A stretch of DNA of 64,000 bases from an uncultured Sphingorhabdus sp. (GCA_937873665.1 CALMYW010000394.1:372001-436000), one strand, 5' to 3'; shown: positions 18,181 through 27,921, numbered from the stretch's first letter. Made by a program: numbers and translations. Notes: generated by a model not told the origin, from the letters alone.

Positions 18181-18968
18181 TGTTTCTTGTCAGCGTCACA
18201 GGCACGCCGCCCGCCGCCGAACATAATGTCGGCCTGAGCAACGGCACGCATTGGTCAGTACCGGAGGAAACGCCGGTCGCCTTCGTTTTTGGAGGCTGCA
18301 ACTATGCAGTGATGCTGGCGACCCCAGCCGACCTGACAGACTTTGCCGTCGGTTTTTCACTGACAGAGGGTATCATCGATAGCCCTGCGGATATCATAGC
18401 GCTCGATATTCACCACTTGACCCAAGGCAGCGACCTGCGCTTGCGGTTGAACGAGCGCTGCCAGCAGCGGCTGAACTTGCGCCAGCGCCGCCGTACGCTT
18501 CCGGGCAATGCCGGATGTGGCCTGTGCGGGATCGAAAATGCCCAAGAGTTTTTCCAGCCGCTGAAACCGGTTTCGGCCACGGTGGTGCCACTCGAAGAAG
18601 CAGCTGTCGAACGTGCATTTAGCGAACTCCCTTCGCACCAGCCACTGAACGCCGCCACGCGCACCGTGCACGCAGCCGCTTGGTCCGACATTGAAGGCAA
18701 CATTGTACTGGCTCGTGAGGATGTCGGACGACACAATGCGCTGGATAAATTATTGGGCGCTCTCGCATTTCAACATACCGATTTCACATCGGGCTTTGTT
18801 GTTATGTCGAGCCGCTGCTCCTACGAGATTGTCCAGAAAGCTGCACGCTTGGGCGTTACGGCAATTGCGTCCATCTCCGCACCGACGGCCTTTGCGATTC
18901 GCAAATCGCGCGAGGCCAATATCGCCATCCATGTCCGTGATGGGACCGGAACAGCCGCGATTTCCTAA
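18180..18968 (+). CDS. fdhD: Formate dehydrogenase sulfurtransferase/accessory protein FdhD (FdsC)
   Basis: This 262-residue protein delivers sulfur to the molybdenum cofactor before its insertion into the alpha subunit. The cysteine pair lies in NAGCGLCGIEN, matching the CxxC loop of FdhD. Other signatures are FAVGFSLTEGIID, REDVGRHNALDKLLG and FVVMSSRCSYEIVQKAA. A GTG start at 18180 overlaps the fdsA TAG by one base. It closes the operon; the small FdsD subunit gene that follows in several other fds operons is absent here. Confidence 0.95.
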   Translation: MFLVSVTGTPPAAEHNVGLSNGTHWSVPEETPVAFVFGGCNYAVMLATPADLTDFAVGFSLTEGIIDSPADIIALDIHHLTQGSDLRLRLNERCQQRLNLRQRRRTLPGNAGCGLCGIENAQEFFQPLKPVSATVVPLEEAAVERAFSELPSHQPLNAATRTVHAAAWSDIEGNIVLAREDVGRHNALDKLLGALAFQHTDFTSGFVVMSSRCSYEIVQKAARLGVTAIASISAPTAFAIRKSREANIAIHVRDGTGTAAIS

Positions 18969-18994
18969 CGCATAAGCCTGCCTGTACAACTATC

Positions 18995-19010
18995 TTGCAA
19001 TCGATTGCAA
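18995..19010. promoter_or_regulatory. LacI-type operator, site 1 (before the MFS transporter)
   Basis: TTGCAATCGATTGCAA is a perfect 16-base palindrome with a central CG, as LacI-family operators usually have. It lies 37 bases before the GTG start of the transporter. It shares the core CAATCGATTG with four other sites in the window. Confidence 0.8.
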
Positions 19011-19047
19011 ATGTGCATAGGCTGGCGGTGAGAGAGAGGGACTATTC

Positions 19048-20376
19048 GTGACAGCCATGCAAAAGCCGCACCTTTCGGTCGCGCAGATACTGCAAATGAA
19101 TCTGGGCTTTTTGGGGCTGCAATTCAGCTTCGGACTTCAACAGGCGAACATGTCCCCCATCTGGGGCTATCTGGGCGCGGAGGAATCGAACTTTGCCTGG
19201 CTGGGCATTGCGGGACCGCTGACCGGTCTGATCGTCCAGCCAATTATCGGCTCGATGAGCGACCGCACCAGTTCCCGCTGGGGGCGACGCACGCCCTATT
19301 TCCTGATCGGTGCAGTGATGTGTTGTATTGGTCTGTTCTTCATGCCGCTGTCGGCGAGCATATTGATGGCCTTCTCGCTGCTCTTCCTGCTTGACGTCGG
19401 AAACAATGTGACGATGGAACCCTATCGCGCTTATGTGAATGACCGGCTGAATGCCAACCAACGCAGCTTCGGCTTTTTGAGCCAGAGCGCTTTCACCGGG
19501 CTGGCGCAATGCCTGGCCTATCTTAGCCCGACCATCCTCGTTTTCATCTTCGGCCTCAGCCGGGATGCGACGTCGGAGGGCAATATCCCGACCTTCACTC
19601 TGGTGTCTTTCTGGATCGGGGCTACGCTTTCGATCGGGACCATCCTTTGGTCGATCTTGCGCGTGCCAGAACTGCCGTTGTCCGAAGTCGAAAAGGATCG
19701 CATCGCTGCGCTTCCCAAAACCATGAGCGCGACATTGCGTGAAATTTGGGATGCGATGCGTGACATGCCCAATGCGATGCGCGCCATGGCGGTGATGAGC
19801 TTGTTTCAATGGTATGCGATGTCGGGCTATTGGGGTTATGTCACCAACTCGATCTCGCGTTCGGTCTATGGAACGGCGGACGCAAGCACGGCGGCCTATC
19901 GCGAGGCTGTGCTGACTAACGGACAGGTCGGTGCATTCTTCAACCTGATTGCCTTCATCTCAGCCCTCGCAATGGCCCCGCTGGCAAGGAAGGTCGGCGC
20001 TGGACGGTTGCATGCTGTGTGCCTGACACTCGCAGGTTTGGCTATGTTGGCCATGCCGCACAAAAGCGACAAATCGCTGTTGTTCGTCGCGGCCGTCGGC
20101 ATTGGCCTTGGCTGGGGCAGCATCATGGGCAATCCCTACATCATCCTAGCGGATACAATTCCGCCCGAACGGACCGGGGTCTATATGGGCATCTTCAACA
20201 TGTTCATCTGCGTACCGATGCTGGTTTTCGCCGGCACGATGACCTTTGCTTATGAACCGCTGCTTGGTGGAGACGCTCGCAATGTCCTGATTGTCTCGGG
20301 CATCTGCATGCTGCTGGCGGCAATAGCGGTTTACCGCATCAAGGAAGGTCGAGCACAACCTGCCCATCTGGCCTGA
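19048..20376 (+). CDS. MFS sugar:cation symporter, SuxC/sucrose-maltose type
   Basis: This 442-residue transporter has twelve predicted helices and belongs to the glycoside-pentoside-hexuronide/SuxC-like branch. The cytoplasmic loop 2-3 reads GSMSDRTSSRWGRRTPYFLI, and the first helix contains LGFLGLQFSFGLQQANMSPI. Both are typical of sucrose and maltose symporters of proteobacteria and plants. Start is GTG at 19048; an ATG lies three codons later. It would carry a disaccharide across the inner membrane for the GH68 enzyme encoded next. The operator at 18995-19010 indicates LacI-type repression. Confidence 0.9.
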   Translation: MTAMQKPHLSVAQILQMNLGFLGLQFSFGLQQANMSPIWGYLGAEESNFAWLGIAGPLTGLIVQPIIGSMSDRTSSRWGRRTPYFLIGAVMCCIGLFFMPLSASILMAFSLLFLLDVGNNVTMEPYRAYVNDRLNANQRSFGFLSQSAFTGLAQCLAYLSPTILVFIFGLSRDATSEGNIPTFTLVSFWIGATLSIGTILWSILRVPELPLSEVEKDRIAALPKTMSATLREIWDAMRDMPNAMRAMAVMSLFQWYAMSGYWGYVTNSISRSVYGTADASTAAYREAVLTNGQVGAFFNLIAFISALAMAPLARKVGAGRLHAVCLTLAGLAMLAMPHKSDKSLLFVAAVGIGLGWGSIMGNPYIILADTIPPERTGVYMGIFNMFICVPMLVFAGTMTFAYEPLLGGDARNVLIVSGICMLLAAIAVYRIKEGRAQPAHLA

Positions 20377-20412
20377 ACGCAGTCCAAAACAGGTCAACTC
20401 AACTCGTTTATG

Positions 20413-20422
20413 CAATCGATTG
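20413..20422. promoter_or_regulatory. LacI-type operator, site 2 (before the GH68 gene)
   Basis: The core CAATCGATTG occurs within TGCAATCGATTGTT, 25 bases upstream of the GH68 start and between it and the transporter stop. Its presence inside the gene cluster suggests the GH68-fructokinase pair has its own regulated promoter. Confidence 0.75.
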
Positions 20423-20446
20423 TTGTAATCAAGAAGCATAGCGATT

Positions 20447-21637
20447 ATGGCAAACGCGAAGACACCGGGAGTGGATAAATTGCAAGTTTCTCTGGCAGAC
20501 ATTTCGACGTCGCATTGGTGCGCCCGGCATGTCGCGGCGATTGACGATTTCAGCGATCAGACAATTCCGCAAGCGCCTGCAAATCTACCCCGGACGCTGC
20601 TCGACGGCCTGTATCTCTGGGACATGTGGCCGCTGCAACTTCCCGATGGCAGCACGGCCAAGCCGGATGGCTGGACCATATGGTTCATCCTGTCCTCGCC
20701 TGCCATTCCCGACCCGGACCTGCGCCACGGTCTTGCGCGTATCCGCCTTGTTATCGAAAAGGATGGCGAGTGGCGCGATTGTGGCAATGCGCTGCCCGAT
20801 GGCTACAACCCGGGCAGCCGCGAATGGGCCGGAACGTCAGTTTTTGATCCCGAAACCGGCATGGTCACATTGTTCTACACTGCCGCCGGATATCCCGGCG
20901 AAGACCCGATCACCTTTGCACAACGTCTGTTCCAGACAAGTGGCGCTCTGGAGGTAAAAGACGGTATCGCTGCAATCACAGGTTGGAGCGAGCCGGCGGA
21001 ATCCGTGGAGTCTGACGGGCGTCACTATATGATCGTCAACCAGAAGGAAGGCGTTCCCGGTTTCATCAAAGGCTTTCGCGATCCAGCCCACTTTCGCGAT
21101 CCGGCGACGGAGCGCGATTACCTTCTCTTCACGGGCTCTATCCCGAACGCCAATAGCGACTGGAATGGTTGTATCGGCATTGCCGAAGCAACAGGCTCCG
21201 GTTTTTCAGGATGGCAGTTGCTGCCACCGTTGATCACGGCGGATGGCCTGAACAATGAACAGGAACGTCCGCATGTTATTGCGCAAGGCGGGCTCTATTA
21301 TCTCTTCTGGTCCACGCAGCGGAAGGTGTTTGAACCGAACGGCCCCAATGGCCCCAACGGACTTTATGGCATGGTCGCCCCCAGCCTGTTTGGCCCCTAT
21401 GAACCGCTCAACGGCACCGGCCTTGTGGCTGCCAATCCCGACAGCGAGCCGTTCCAATATTATAGCTGGTGGGTGATGGACGATTTGCAGGTCGCGAGCT
21501 TCGTCGATCTGGTTGGCGTCGGTACCGGCCCGATAGTCGACGATGCAGCTTGGCGGCGCGCGCATTTTGGTGGCGTCCCTGCCCCACGCTTCCGCATTTG
21601 CCTTGACGGCAACCGTGCTTGGGTCGACCAAGGCTGA
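20447..21637 (+). CDS. GH68 fructosyltransferase/sucrose hydrolase without signal peptide
   Basis: This 396-residue enzyme belongs to glycoside hydrolase family 68 (levansucrase, inulosucrase, beta-fructofuranosidase). The three catalytic residues are recognisable: nucleophile in GLYLWDMWPLQ (D59), transition-state stabiliser in KGFRDPAHFRDP (D212) and acid/base in LNNEQERPHVI (E273). No signal peptide is seen, and the N-terminus is polar. Between a sugar symporter and a fructokinase, it most likely splits imported sucrose in the cytoplasm, though signal-less GH68 enzymes that reach the outside are known (Zymomonas). The stop is two bases before the kinase ATG. Confidence 0.9.
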   Translation: MANAKTPGVDKLQVSLADISTSHWCARHVAAIDDFSDQTIPQAPANLPRTLLDGLYLWDMWPLQLPDGSTAKPDGWTIWFILSSPAIPDPDLRHGLARIRLVIEKDGEWRDCGNALPDGYNPGSREWAGTSVFDPETGMVTLFYTAAGYPGEDPITFAQRLFQTSGALEVKDGIAAITGWSEPAESVESDGRHYMIVNQKEGVPGFIKGFRDPAHFRDPATERDYLLFTGSIPNANSDWNGCIGIAEATGSGFSGWQLLPPLITADGLNNEQERPHVIAQGGLYYLFWSTQRKVFEPNGPNGPNGLYGMVAPSLFGPYEPLNGTGLVAANPDSEPFQYYSWWVMDDLQVASFVDLVGVGTGPIVDDAAWRRAHFGGVPAPRFRICLDGNRAWVDQG

Positions 21638-21639
21638 CT

Positions 21640-22509
21640 ATGGCAGCCTATGGATTGATCGAAGCTGGCGGAACCAAGTTCGTACTGGGCATCGCCGATG
21701 CCGATTGCACTATACGCGCGACGCACCGCATCCCAACGACCACGCCTGATGAAACCATCGGTACGGCTGTTGATTGGTTCAAGGCGCAGGGTGAGCCACT
21801 CACCGCCATCGGCATCGGCTCGTTCGGCCCGCTCCAATTGGACAGGTCAGCAAGCAACTGGGGCCACATCACCCGCACGCCCAAACCGCATTGGGCCAAT
21901 ACCGATCTGGTAACGCCATTTGCCGAAAGGCTATCCTGCCCTGTAGCCATCGAGACCGATGTCAACGCAGCGGCACTGGCAGAAGCAAAATGGGGTGCCG
22001 GTGTAAATTGCAACTCGCTACTCTATCTTACCATCGGGACGGGTATCGGTGGAGGCTTTGTCAGCGGCGGTCGATTGCTGCACGGCCTGTCGCACCCCGA
22101 AATGGGCCATGTCCGCATGCCGCGCCATCCCGATGATACCGAATTCAAAGGCAGTTGCCCCTTTCACGGCGATTGCCTCGAAGGCCTTGCCAGCGGACCG
22201 GCAATCATCGCGCGCTGGGGGCGCTCGCTTTCCGAGCTCGAAGCCGGCCATCCGGGCCAAGCCATCATCGCCTGGTATCTGGCGCAGGCCATAGTCACCT
22301 TCCAGGCTGTCATGGAGCCGGAGCGCATCGTATTGGGTGGTGGCGTAACAGGTACAAAAGGACTGCTCGACCTTGTCCGTACCGAAGCAAAAGCTGCTTC
22401 TGCGGGCTATTTTGCCGGTGATCCGGAAAAAGTGATAGTTGCGCCCGGGCTGGGTGAACGGTCCGGCTTGCTCGGCGCGCTGGCCGTTGCGCTCAGCTCG
22501 ACATCCTGA
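21640..22509 (+). CDS. Fructokinase, ROK family
   Basis: This 289-residue ROK-family sugar kinase has the ATP-binding motif IEAGGTKFVLGIAD at the N-terminus, the catalytic and substrate segment IETDVNAAALAEAKWGA, TIGTGIGGGFVSGGRLL and the zinc/substrate region HPEMGHVRMPRH. Cysteines and histidines follow in GSCPFHGDCLEGLASGPAI, the zinc-binding loop of bacterial fructokinases. It would phosphorylate fructose released by the GH68 enzyme. Its 3' end overlaps that of the convergent lacI-type gene by 17 bases. Confidence 0.93.
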   Translation: MAAYGLIEAGGTKFVLGIADADCTIRATHRIPTTTPDETIGTAVDWFKAQGEPLTAIGIGSFGPLQLDRSASNWGHITRTPKPHWANTDLVTPFAERLSCPVAIETDVNAAALAEAKWGAGVNCNSLLYLTIGTGIGGGFVSGGRLLHGLSHPEMGHVRMPRHPDDTEFKGSCPFHGDCLEGLASGPAIIARWGRSLSELEAGHPGQAIIAWYLAQAIVTFQAVMEPERIVLGGGVTGTKGLLDLVRTEAKAASAGYFAGDPEKVIVAPGLGERSGLLGALAVALSSTS

Positions 22510-23497
22510 CAACCAGCTGCGGTTCCATCACTACCGATTGCGTATCTTCGCCCGCGATGCGGCGCAGCAGCATGTCGACCAAATGGTGGGCACCTGTTGT
22601 CAGATCCTGGCTTACAGTCGAAAGACGCGGAACAGTCTGTTCGCAAATGGCAAGACCGTCATAGCCTATAACCCGGACATCGCCCGGAACCGCAAGGCCG
22701 AATTCGGACAATGCCCGCAGCGCGCTCATCGCGATGACGTCGGATGCCGCGACAATCCCTTGCGGCCGTTCGCTGACCGATCCCAGAAAGCGGGCAATAT
22801 CAGGATGCGCGGCCTCAGCGACCAGATGTGCGGGTAAGACCGAAAGATTTTCGGAAAGCCCGGCTTCCGCCATGGCATCACGACACCCTTCCAAGCGCTG
22901 CCCGATTTCGAGCGCCTTGGGGTCGCCAAAAAAGGCCAGTCTGCTACACCCACGATCCATCAGATGTTTGGCCGCGATATAGCCGCCCTTGCGGTTATCC
23001 GATCCAACCGAGCAATGCACTTGCCCCTCGGTATAACCACCCCAGACCACCAATGGACGGTAGCGAGCGGCCACCCTGTCAAGCGTTGCGGCCTGATCGG
23101 ACTGGCCGATAACGATAAGGCCATCGGCACGCCCCGAATCGACAAAGCGTTCGAGCCAGTTGCCATCGGTCGGGATCACGCGCGACAGGACAAGATCATA
23201 ACCCTTTTCGGTCAACTCGTCAGCGAGCAGGCCGAGCATGGTGATGAAGAAAGGATCCGAAATATGCTGGCCAGTTTCATGGCCCAGCGGGATCAGCACC
23301 CCGATGGCACCGGTGCGTTGAATACGCAAATTGCGCGCCATGATATTCGGCCGAAACCCATGCTCGTCGGCCAGCGCCTGGATTTTCTCCCGCGTTTTCT
23401 TGCTGATAAGTTCGGACCCGGCGAGCGCGCGCGAAACCGTGCCGGTCGATACTCCGGCGAGTTCGGCGATATCCTTGATTGTCCGAACCTTGACCAT
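22493..23497 (-). CDS. LacI family repressor of the sucrose-type locus
   Basis: This is a 334-residue regulator with an N-terminal LacI helix-turn-helix (RTIKDIAELAGVSTGTVSRAL, about residues 5-25) and a hinge helix ending near RPNIMARNLR. The periplasmic-binding-protein-like effector domain has DPFFITMLGLLADELTEKGY and GIVAASDVIAMSALRALSEF. I chose the ATG at 23497 because the family starts just before the helix-turn-helix; the open frame to 23890 is non-coding. It faces away from the TonB receptor gene, with two operator copies between, so autoregulation is likely. The CAATCGATTG sites at five places are its probable targets; the inducer is unknown. Confidence 0.93.
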   Translation of the reverse strand: MVKVRTIKDIAELAGVSTGTVSRALAGSELISKKTREKIQALADEHGFRPNIMARNLRIQRTGAIGVLIPLGHETGQHISDPFFITMLGLLADELTEKGYDLVLSRVIPTDGNWLERFVDSGRADGLIVIGQSDQAATLDRVAARYRPLVVWGGYTEGQVHCSVGSDNRKGGYIAAKHLMDRGCSRLAFFGDPKALEIGQRLEGCRDAMAEAGLSENLSVLPAHLVAEAAHPDIARFLGSVSERPQGIVAASDVIAMSALRALSEFGLAVPGDVRVIGYDGLAICEQTVPRLSTVSQDLTTGAHHLVDMLLRRIAGEDTQSVVMEPQLVVRMSS

Positions 23498-23595
23498 GAT
23501 TGGCTGACACCCCTCTCGCATTCCATCCTTGCCGGATAACAGCATAGAATTGCAAGGCGAATTTGCGGCATTTTTGCAACGCCAATTACAAAATA

Positions 23596-23605
23596 CAATC
23601 GATTG
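23596..23605. promoter_or_regulatory. LacI-type operator, site 3 (divergent region, TonB receptor/lacI)
   Basis: The core CAATCGATTG lies within ACAATCGATTGCAT, about 100 bases from each of the divergent starts. It is the first of two copies whose centres are 23 bases apart, roughly two helical turns. Confidence 0.8.
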
Positions 23606-23618
23606 CATTTTTTCATTG

Positions 23619-23628
23619 CAATCGATTG
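23619..23628. promoter_or_regulatory. LacI-type operator, site 4 (divergent region, TonB receptor/lacI)
   Basis: This is the second copy of the core, within TTGCAATCGATTGTTA, 81 bases before the TonB receptor ATG. Paired operators on the same helix face allow cooperative binding. Confidence 0.8.
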
Positions 23629-23708
23629 TTATTGTTGTATCCACCGCATGCGATCGTCGGCCAAAAAAGGCCTGCGGCGATAGGATAGGATCGATACTGG
23701 GAGGTGTT

Positions 23709-26237
23709 ATGCGCAAGGCATATCTAAGGACATTTGCATCTGCAGCGACTCTGGGGTTGGCACTGGCCGCTCCTGCAATGGCGCAGGATGAATCAGCACC
23801 GGCTGAAGAAGAAGCCGGCATGCTCGACGAAATCGTTGTCACGGCTTCTGGCCGCGACCAGACGAAGATTGAAAGCTCAATCTCGGTCACCAGCGTCAGC
23901 GCGCAGATGATTCAGGACTTCCAGCCGAGCTCCGAAGCCGAAGTCTTCAAGCTCCTCCCCGGCATTCAGGTTCCCGGCACCTCGGGCCCCGGCGGTAACT
24001 CGAACATCGCGGTCCGCGGCCTTCCCGTGGCAACCGGTGGCGCGCCGTTTGTACAGCTTCAAGAGGACGGTCTACCTGTCGTCCTGTTCGGTGACATCCA
24101 GTTCGGTAATAACGACTATTTCACCAAGTTCGACCCGACCGTCGCCAATGTCGAAGCCGTTCGCGGCGGTTCGGCCACGACTTTTGCGTCGCAGGCACCG
24201 GGTGCGGTTATCAACTATATCAGCAACTATGGCCGCGAAGAGGGTGGCTATGTCGAGCTCAAAAAAGGCATCGACTATAACGAAACCCAGCTCAACTTCC
24301 GCTATGGCGGTTCGCTCACCGACAGCATGAATTTCCACGTTGGCGGCTTTTTCAAAAAGGGCCGTGGCCCGCTTGATGCCGGCTACAACACCAGCGAAAG
24401 CCTTCAGGTCAAAGCAAACCTCACCAAGGAATTTGATGACGGCAAAGGCTATTTCCGCCTGCTGTTCAAATATGCCGACACGCAAGAACCCAACTATACC
24501 GGCGCCCCTGCCCTCGCCCGCATTAGCGGCGGCAAGGTCACTTCGGTTGGCCCCTGGCCCGGCTTTGATGGCCGCAAGGACACCAACTATTCGAAGTATA
24601 ATCAAAGCTTCCTGATCTACAACCGCGATGGCAATCTTGAGCGGGTCGACATGGATGGCATCACCACCAAGCAGAAGTCGATCGGTGGCCAGTTCCACTA
24701 CGAATTCTCGGATAACTTCACCGTCGACAACAACTTCCGCTGGTCAGACATCAGCGGCGGCTTCGCTTCGCCCTTCCTTGGTGTTGCAACCCGCGCGAGC
24801 GTCCTTGGTTCGACCGTCAACGGCCGCACCGTTGCCGCGATCCGCTATGCAAGTGGGCCCAATGCGGGCCAGCTCTACACCGGCCAATATGTCGACAATA
24901 ACGTCAACGTAAAAACCAACATCCGCGATCTTGGCAGCCTGGTGAATGACCTCACCCTTGCTGGCAAATTCGACACCGGCTTTGCCGAGCTGACTGCGCG
25001 CGTCGGTTATTTCTACATGGACCAGGACATTGCGATGGACTGGCACGTCAACAAATCGCTGCGCGAACTCAGCGGCAACAGCCCCTCACAGCTTGATCTG
25101 TATGACAGCGCAACGCTGACAGGCGTAGCCAACAAGATCACGCAAGAAGGTATCTCGGGTTACAACAACAACTGGGGCAGCTGCTGCGCCCGCGACTATG
25201 ACCTGTCGTACACCAACACTGCGCCTTACATGCAGTTGGTTCTCGACAATGATGACTTCAACCTCGACGGCAGCGTTCGTTTTGAACGGGTGAAGGCAGC
25301 GGGCTACACAATTGGTGGCGGTTCGGAGTTCAACATCAACTCCAACGGCGTTCTCATCCCGACGATGACCGCCAATGGCGCGCGCGAAATCCTCGATTAC
25401 AGCCGCAGCTACACCAGCTGGACCGTGGGCGGCTTGTGGAAGGTTTCGCCTGACCTGTCGCTCTTTGGTCGCACCTCAAAAGGTGGCCGTTTCAACAGCG
25501 ACCGCCAGACGGTCAGCGGCAAATTCAATGCTGATGGCAGCCTCTGCACCCGTGCACAGGCAACCGCGCTCGCCTGCACCGACGGTGTTACGCCTTCGGT
25601 CGACTTCGTCACCCAGCACGAAATTGGCGTGAAGAACCGTGGCTCGATCGGCGGCGGTCGCTACTCGGTTGAATTCACCCTGCTGAAGGGCGATTTCAAG
25701 CGCAGCGACTTTGAACCGACCACCACTGGCATCTGCCCGGGCGGCGGCTGTGTCATTGACAACAGCTTCAAGACCAAGGGTGCGGAATTCTTCGCGACGC
25801 TGAACTTCGGTGATTTCAACTTCATCGCCAACGCAACCTACACCAAGGCGAAGCAGAAGTTCACTTCAACGCGCAACGGTACGCAGGTGGCAGGTTCGGC
25901 CAATTTCGGACGCGCGCTCGGCATCCCCGATCTCAGCTACTCGCTGACCGGTTCTTACGACTTTGCCGATATCGCAACACTGGGTGTGACTGCGGTTGGC
26001 CAATCGGGCACCTTTGACGGTACGCTCGAATATCCCGGCAAGACGGTCTTCAACACCAATTTGAAGGTCCGTCCGATGGAAAATCTCGAACTCGGCCTCA
26101 ACGTCTATAACCTGTTCAACACCTATGACGCGCGCGGCAATGGTGTGGGCGTATTCCAGACGGGTACGCCTGCAGGCATCACCGGCACGCCGGTGATCGG
26201 TCAGACATTCACGGGTTCGCTGCGCTTCAGCTTCTGA
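23709..26237 (+). CDS. TonB-dependent receptor, probable disaccharide uptake
   Basis: This 842-residue outer-membrane receptor has a clear signal peptide (MRKAYLRTFASAATLGLALA, cleavage after AMA) and a TonB box region at DEIVVTASGRDQ. The plug domain includes GNSNIAVRGLPV and RGGSATTFASQAPGAVINYI, and a 22-strand barrel follows, ending in GSLRFSF with a terminal Phe. The ATG at 23709 is chosen because the signal peptide begins there. Two LacI operators lie upstream, so it is the probable outer-membrane entry for the sugar handled by the symporter, GH68 enzyme and fructokinase, comparable in role to SuxA of Xanthomonas. Confidence 0.93.
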   Translation: MRKAYLRTFASAATLGLALAAPAMAQDESAPAEEEAGMLDEIVVTASGRDQTKIESSISVTSVSAQMIQDFQPSSEAEVFKLLPGIQVPGTSGPGGNSNIAVRGLPVATGGAPFVQLQEDGLPVVLFGDIQFGNNDYFTKFDPTVANVEAVRGGSATTFASQAPGAVINYISNYGREEGGYVELKKGIDYNETQLNFRYGGSLTDSMNFHVGGFFKKGRGPLDAGYNTSESLQVKANLTKEFDDGKGYFRLLFKYADTQEPNYTGAPALARISGGKVTSVGPWPGFDGRKDTNYSKYNQSFLIYNRDGNLERVDMDGITTKQKSIGGQFHYEFSDNFTVDNNFRWSDISGGFASPFLGVATRASVLGSTVNGRTVAAIRYASGPNAGQLYTGQYVDNNVNVKTNIRDLGSLVNDLTLAGKFDTGFAELTARVGYFYMDQDIAMDWHVNKSLRELSGNSPSQLDLYDSATLTGVANKITQEGISGYNNNWGSCCARDYDLSYTNTAPYMQLVLDNDDFNLDGSVRFERVKAAGYTIGGGSEFNINSNGVLIPTMTANGAREILDYSRSYTSWTVGGLWKVSPDLSLFGRTSKGGRFNSDRQTVSGKFNADGSLCTRAQATALACTDGVTPSVDFVTQHEIGVKNRGSIGGGRYSVEFTLLKGDFKRSDFEPTTTGICPGGGCVIDNSFKTKGAEFFATLNFGDFNFIANATYTKAKQKFTSTRNGTQVAGSANFGRALGIPDLSYSLTGSYDFADIATLGVTAVGQSGTFDGTLEYPGKTVFNTNLKVRPMENLELGLNVYNLFNTYDARGNGVGVFQTGTPAGITGTPVIGQTFTGSLRFSF

Positions 26238-26333
26238 TCGGGGGAATGGAGGCGCGCCGGGTCGCATCGGGCGCGCTTTCGACCGTTCAAGCTTAACTCT
26301 CGCAGATTGCCTCCACGGTCTGCAGAGACATAT

Positions 26334-26372
26334 GGGGATTGCAGCGGTTCAGCCCTTGCAATCCCCTTTTTT
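26334..26372 (+). terminator. Rho-independent terminator after the TonB receptor
   Basis: A perfect 10-base-pair stem, GGGGATTGCA/TGCAATCCCC, with a 13-base loop is followed directly by six T residues. A second GC-rich hairpin lies just upstream (GCGCGCC at 26252 with GGCGCGC at 26270). Together they isolate the receptor gene from the halogenase gene. Confidence 0.9.
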
Positions 26373-26409
26373 ATTGGCGCACCGCGCGCATTTTTGAGAT
26401 GAGACGGAT

Positions 26410-27921
26410 GTGACACAACCGGACAAGGCGATACGCGAGATTTTGATCGTTGGCGGCGGCTCTGCCGGCTGGATGACGGCGGCAGCTCTGTCCAATGTGC
26501 TCACGCAAGGCTGCACCATCACGCTGATCGAATCCGAGGAGATCGGCACTGTTGGTGTCGGCGAGGCGACAATTCCGCCCATCCGCACCTTTAACCAGAT
26601 GCTGGGCATCGACGAACGCGAATTCGTCCGCGAGACGCAAGGGTCGTTCAAACTCGGTATCGAATTTGTCGATTGGGGCAGCCTCGGCAACCGCTATTTC
26701 CACCCTTTCGGCCCGCATGGAAAACCCTACGACATATTGTCGGTGCACCAGCAATGGTTGCGCGATCGCGATGCGGGTGAAACAAGCAATTTCGACGATC
26801 TGAGTATGGCTTGGCATATGGCAAAGGCGGGTCGTTTCAACCTGCCCAGCCCCGACCAGCGTAACGTGTTGTCGACCTTTGACTATGCCTATCATTTCGA
26901 TGCCGGACGCTATGCGCGCTTTCTGCGTGGCTATTCGGAGCAACGCGGCGTGAAACGGGTCGAGGGCAAGATTGCCGATGTCCGGTTGAACGGCGAAACC
27001 GGGTTTGTCGAGGGCGTCACGTTGGAGGATGGTCGCAAACTCGATGCCGAGCTTTTCATCGATTGCTCGGGCTTTCGCGGGCTGCTCATCGAAGGCGCGT
27101 TGCAGACAGGCTATGAGGATTGGACGCATTGGCTGCCCTGCGATCGCGCGGTCGCCATGCCCTGTGCCAAGAACGGCGAGCCCACGCCCTATACCCGGTC
27201 GACAGCGCGCAAGGCGGGCTGGCAATGGCGCATCCCGCTGCAGCACCGCACCGGCAATGGCTATGTCTATTCAAGCAAGTTCCTGTCCGACGATGCGGCG
27301 CTTGAAACTTTGTTGGCGAACCTTGATGGCGAACCGCTAGCGGACCCGAACCAGCTGCGTTTCGTCACCGGAATGCGGCGCAGATTCTGGAACCGGAATG
27401 TCATCGCCATCGGTCTTTCGAGCGGATTCATGGAACCACTGGAATCGACCAGCCTGCATCTGATCCAGGCCGGGATTTCAAAGCTGCTCGCGCTATTTCC
27501 CGATCGCGATTTCGATCCGTTGCTAATCGACGAATACAATCACATCGCAATCACCGAATTTGAACGTATCCGGGATTTCCTGATCCTGCATTACAAACTG
27601 ACCGAAAGGGATGACAGCGAACTGTGGCGTTATTGCGCAGCGATGGACATTCCCGCTACGCTGCAGTTCAAAATTGACCATTTCCGCCGCTATGGCCGAC
27701 ACATTGCGCGCGACATGGATCTGTTCGGCGCTCCCAGCTGGCATGCGGTACATATCGGTCAGGGCAATATCCCGCAGGCCAGCGATCCGATCGGTGCCTA
27801 TCGCAACGATGAAGGCCGCGAATGGCTGCGCAAATTGCGCGCGGCAATGGCGGCTGCGGCGGTGCAACAGCCGACGCACCAGCAATTTATCGACCAGCAT
27901 TGCAAGGCCCCGGCGGTTTGA
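26410..27921 (+). CDS. Flavin-dependent tryptophan halogenase family protein
   Basis: This 503-residue protein is of the PrnA/RebH-type FAD halogenase family. It has the dinucleotide motif [16 protein letters not shown] at about 12-27, the conserved [18 protein letters not shown] and the family tryptophan motif [11 protein letters not shown] (GWxWxIP) in the middle. [17 protein letters not shown] follows. The start is GTG at 26410. Homologues beside TonB receptors and glycosidases are common in Caulobacterales and Sphingomonadales, and their substrate there is not known to me. It overlaps the next gene by four bases. Confidence 0.93.
   Translation: MTQPDKAIREILIVGGGSAGWMTAAALSNVLTQGCTITLIESEEIGTVGVGEATIPPIRTFNQMLGIDEREFVRETQGSFKLGIEFVDWGSLGNRYFHPFGPHGKPYDILSVHQQWLRDRDAGETSNFDDLSMAWHMAKAGRFNLPSPDQRNVLSTFDYAYHFDAGRYARFLRGYSEQRGVKRVEGKIADVRLNGETGFVEGVTLEDGRKLDAELFIDCSGFRGLLIEGALQTGYEDWTHWLPCDRAVAMPCAKNGEPTPYTRSTARKAGWQWRIPLQHRTGNGYVYSSKFLSDDAALETLLANLDGEPLADPNQLRFVTGMRRRFWNRNVIAIGLSSGFMEPLESTSLHLIQAGISKLLALFPDRDFDPLLIDEYNHIAITEFERIRDFLILHYKLTERDDSELWRYCAAMDIPATLQFKIDHFRRYGRHIARDMDLFGAPSWHAVHIGQGNIPQASDPIGAYRNDEGREWLRKLRAAMAAAAVQQPTHQQFIDQHCKAPAV

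Noticed and set aside
22493..23890. 465-codon version of the LacI gene
   Set aside because: The extra 131 residues cover the operator region and the start of the divergent receptor gene; LacI proteins begin at the helix-turn-helix.
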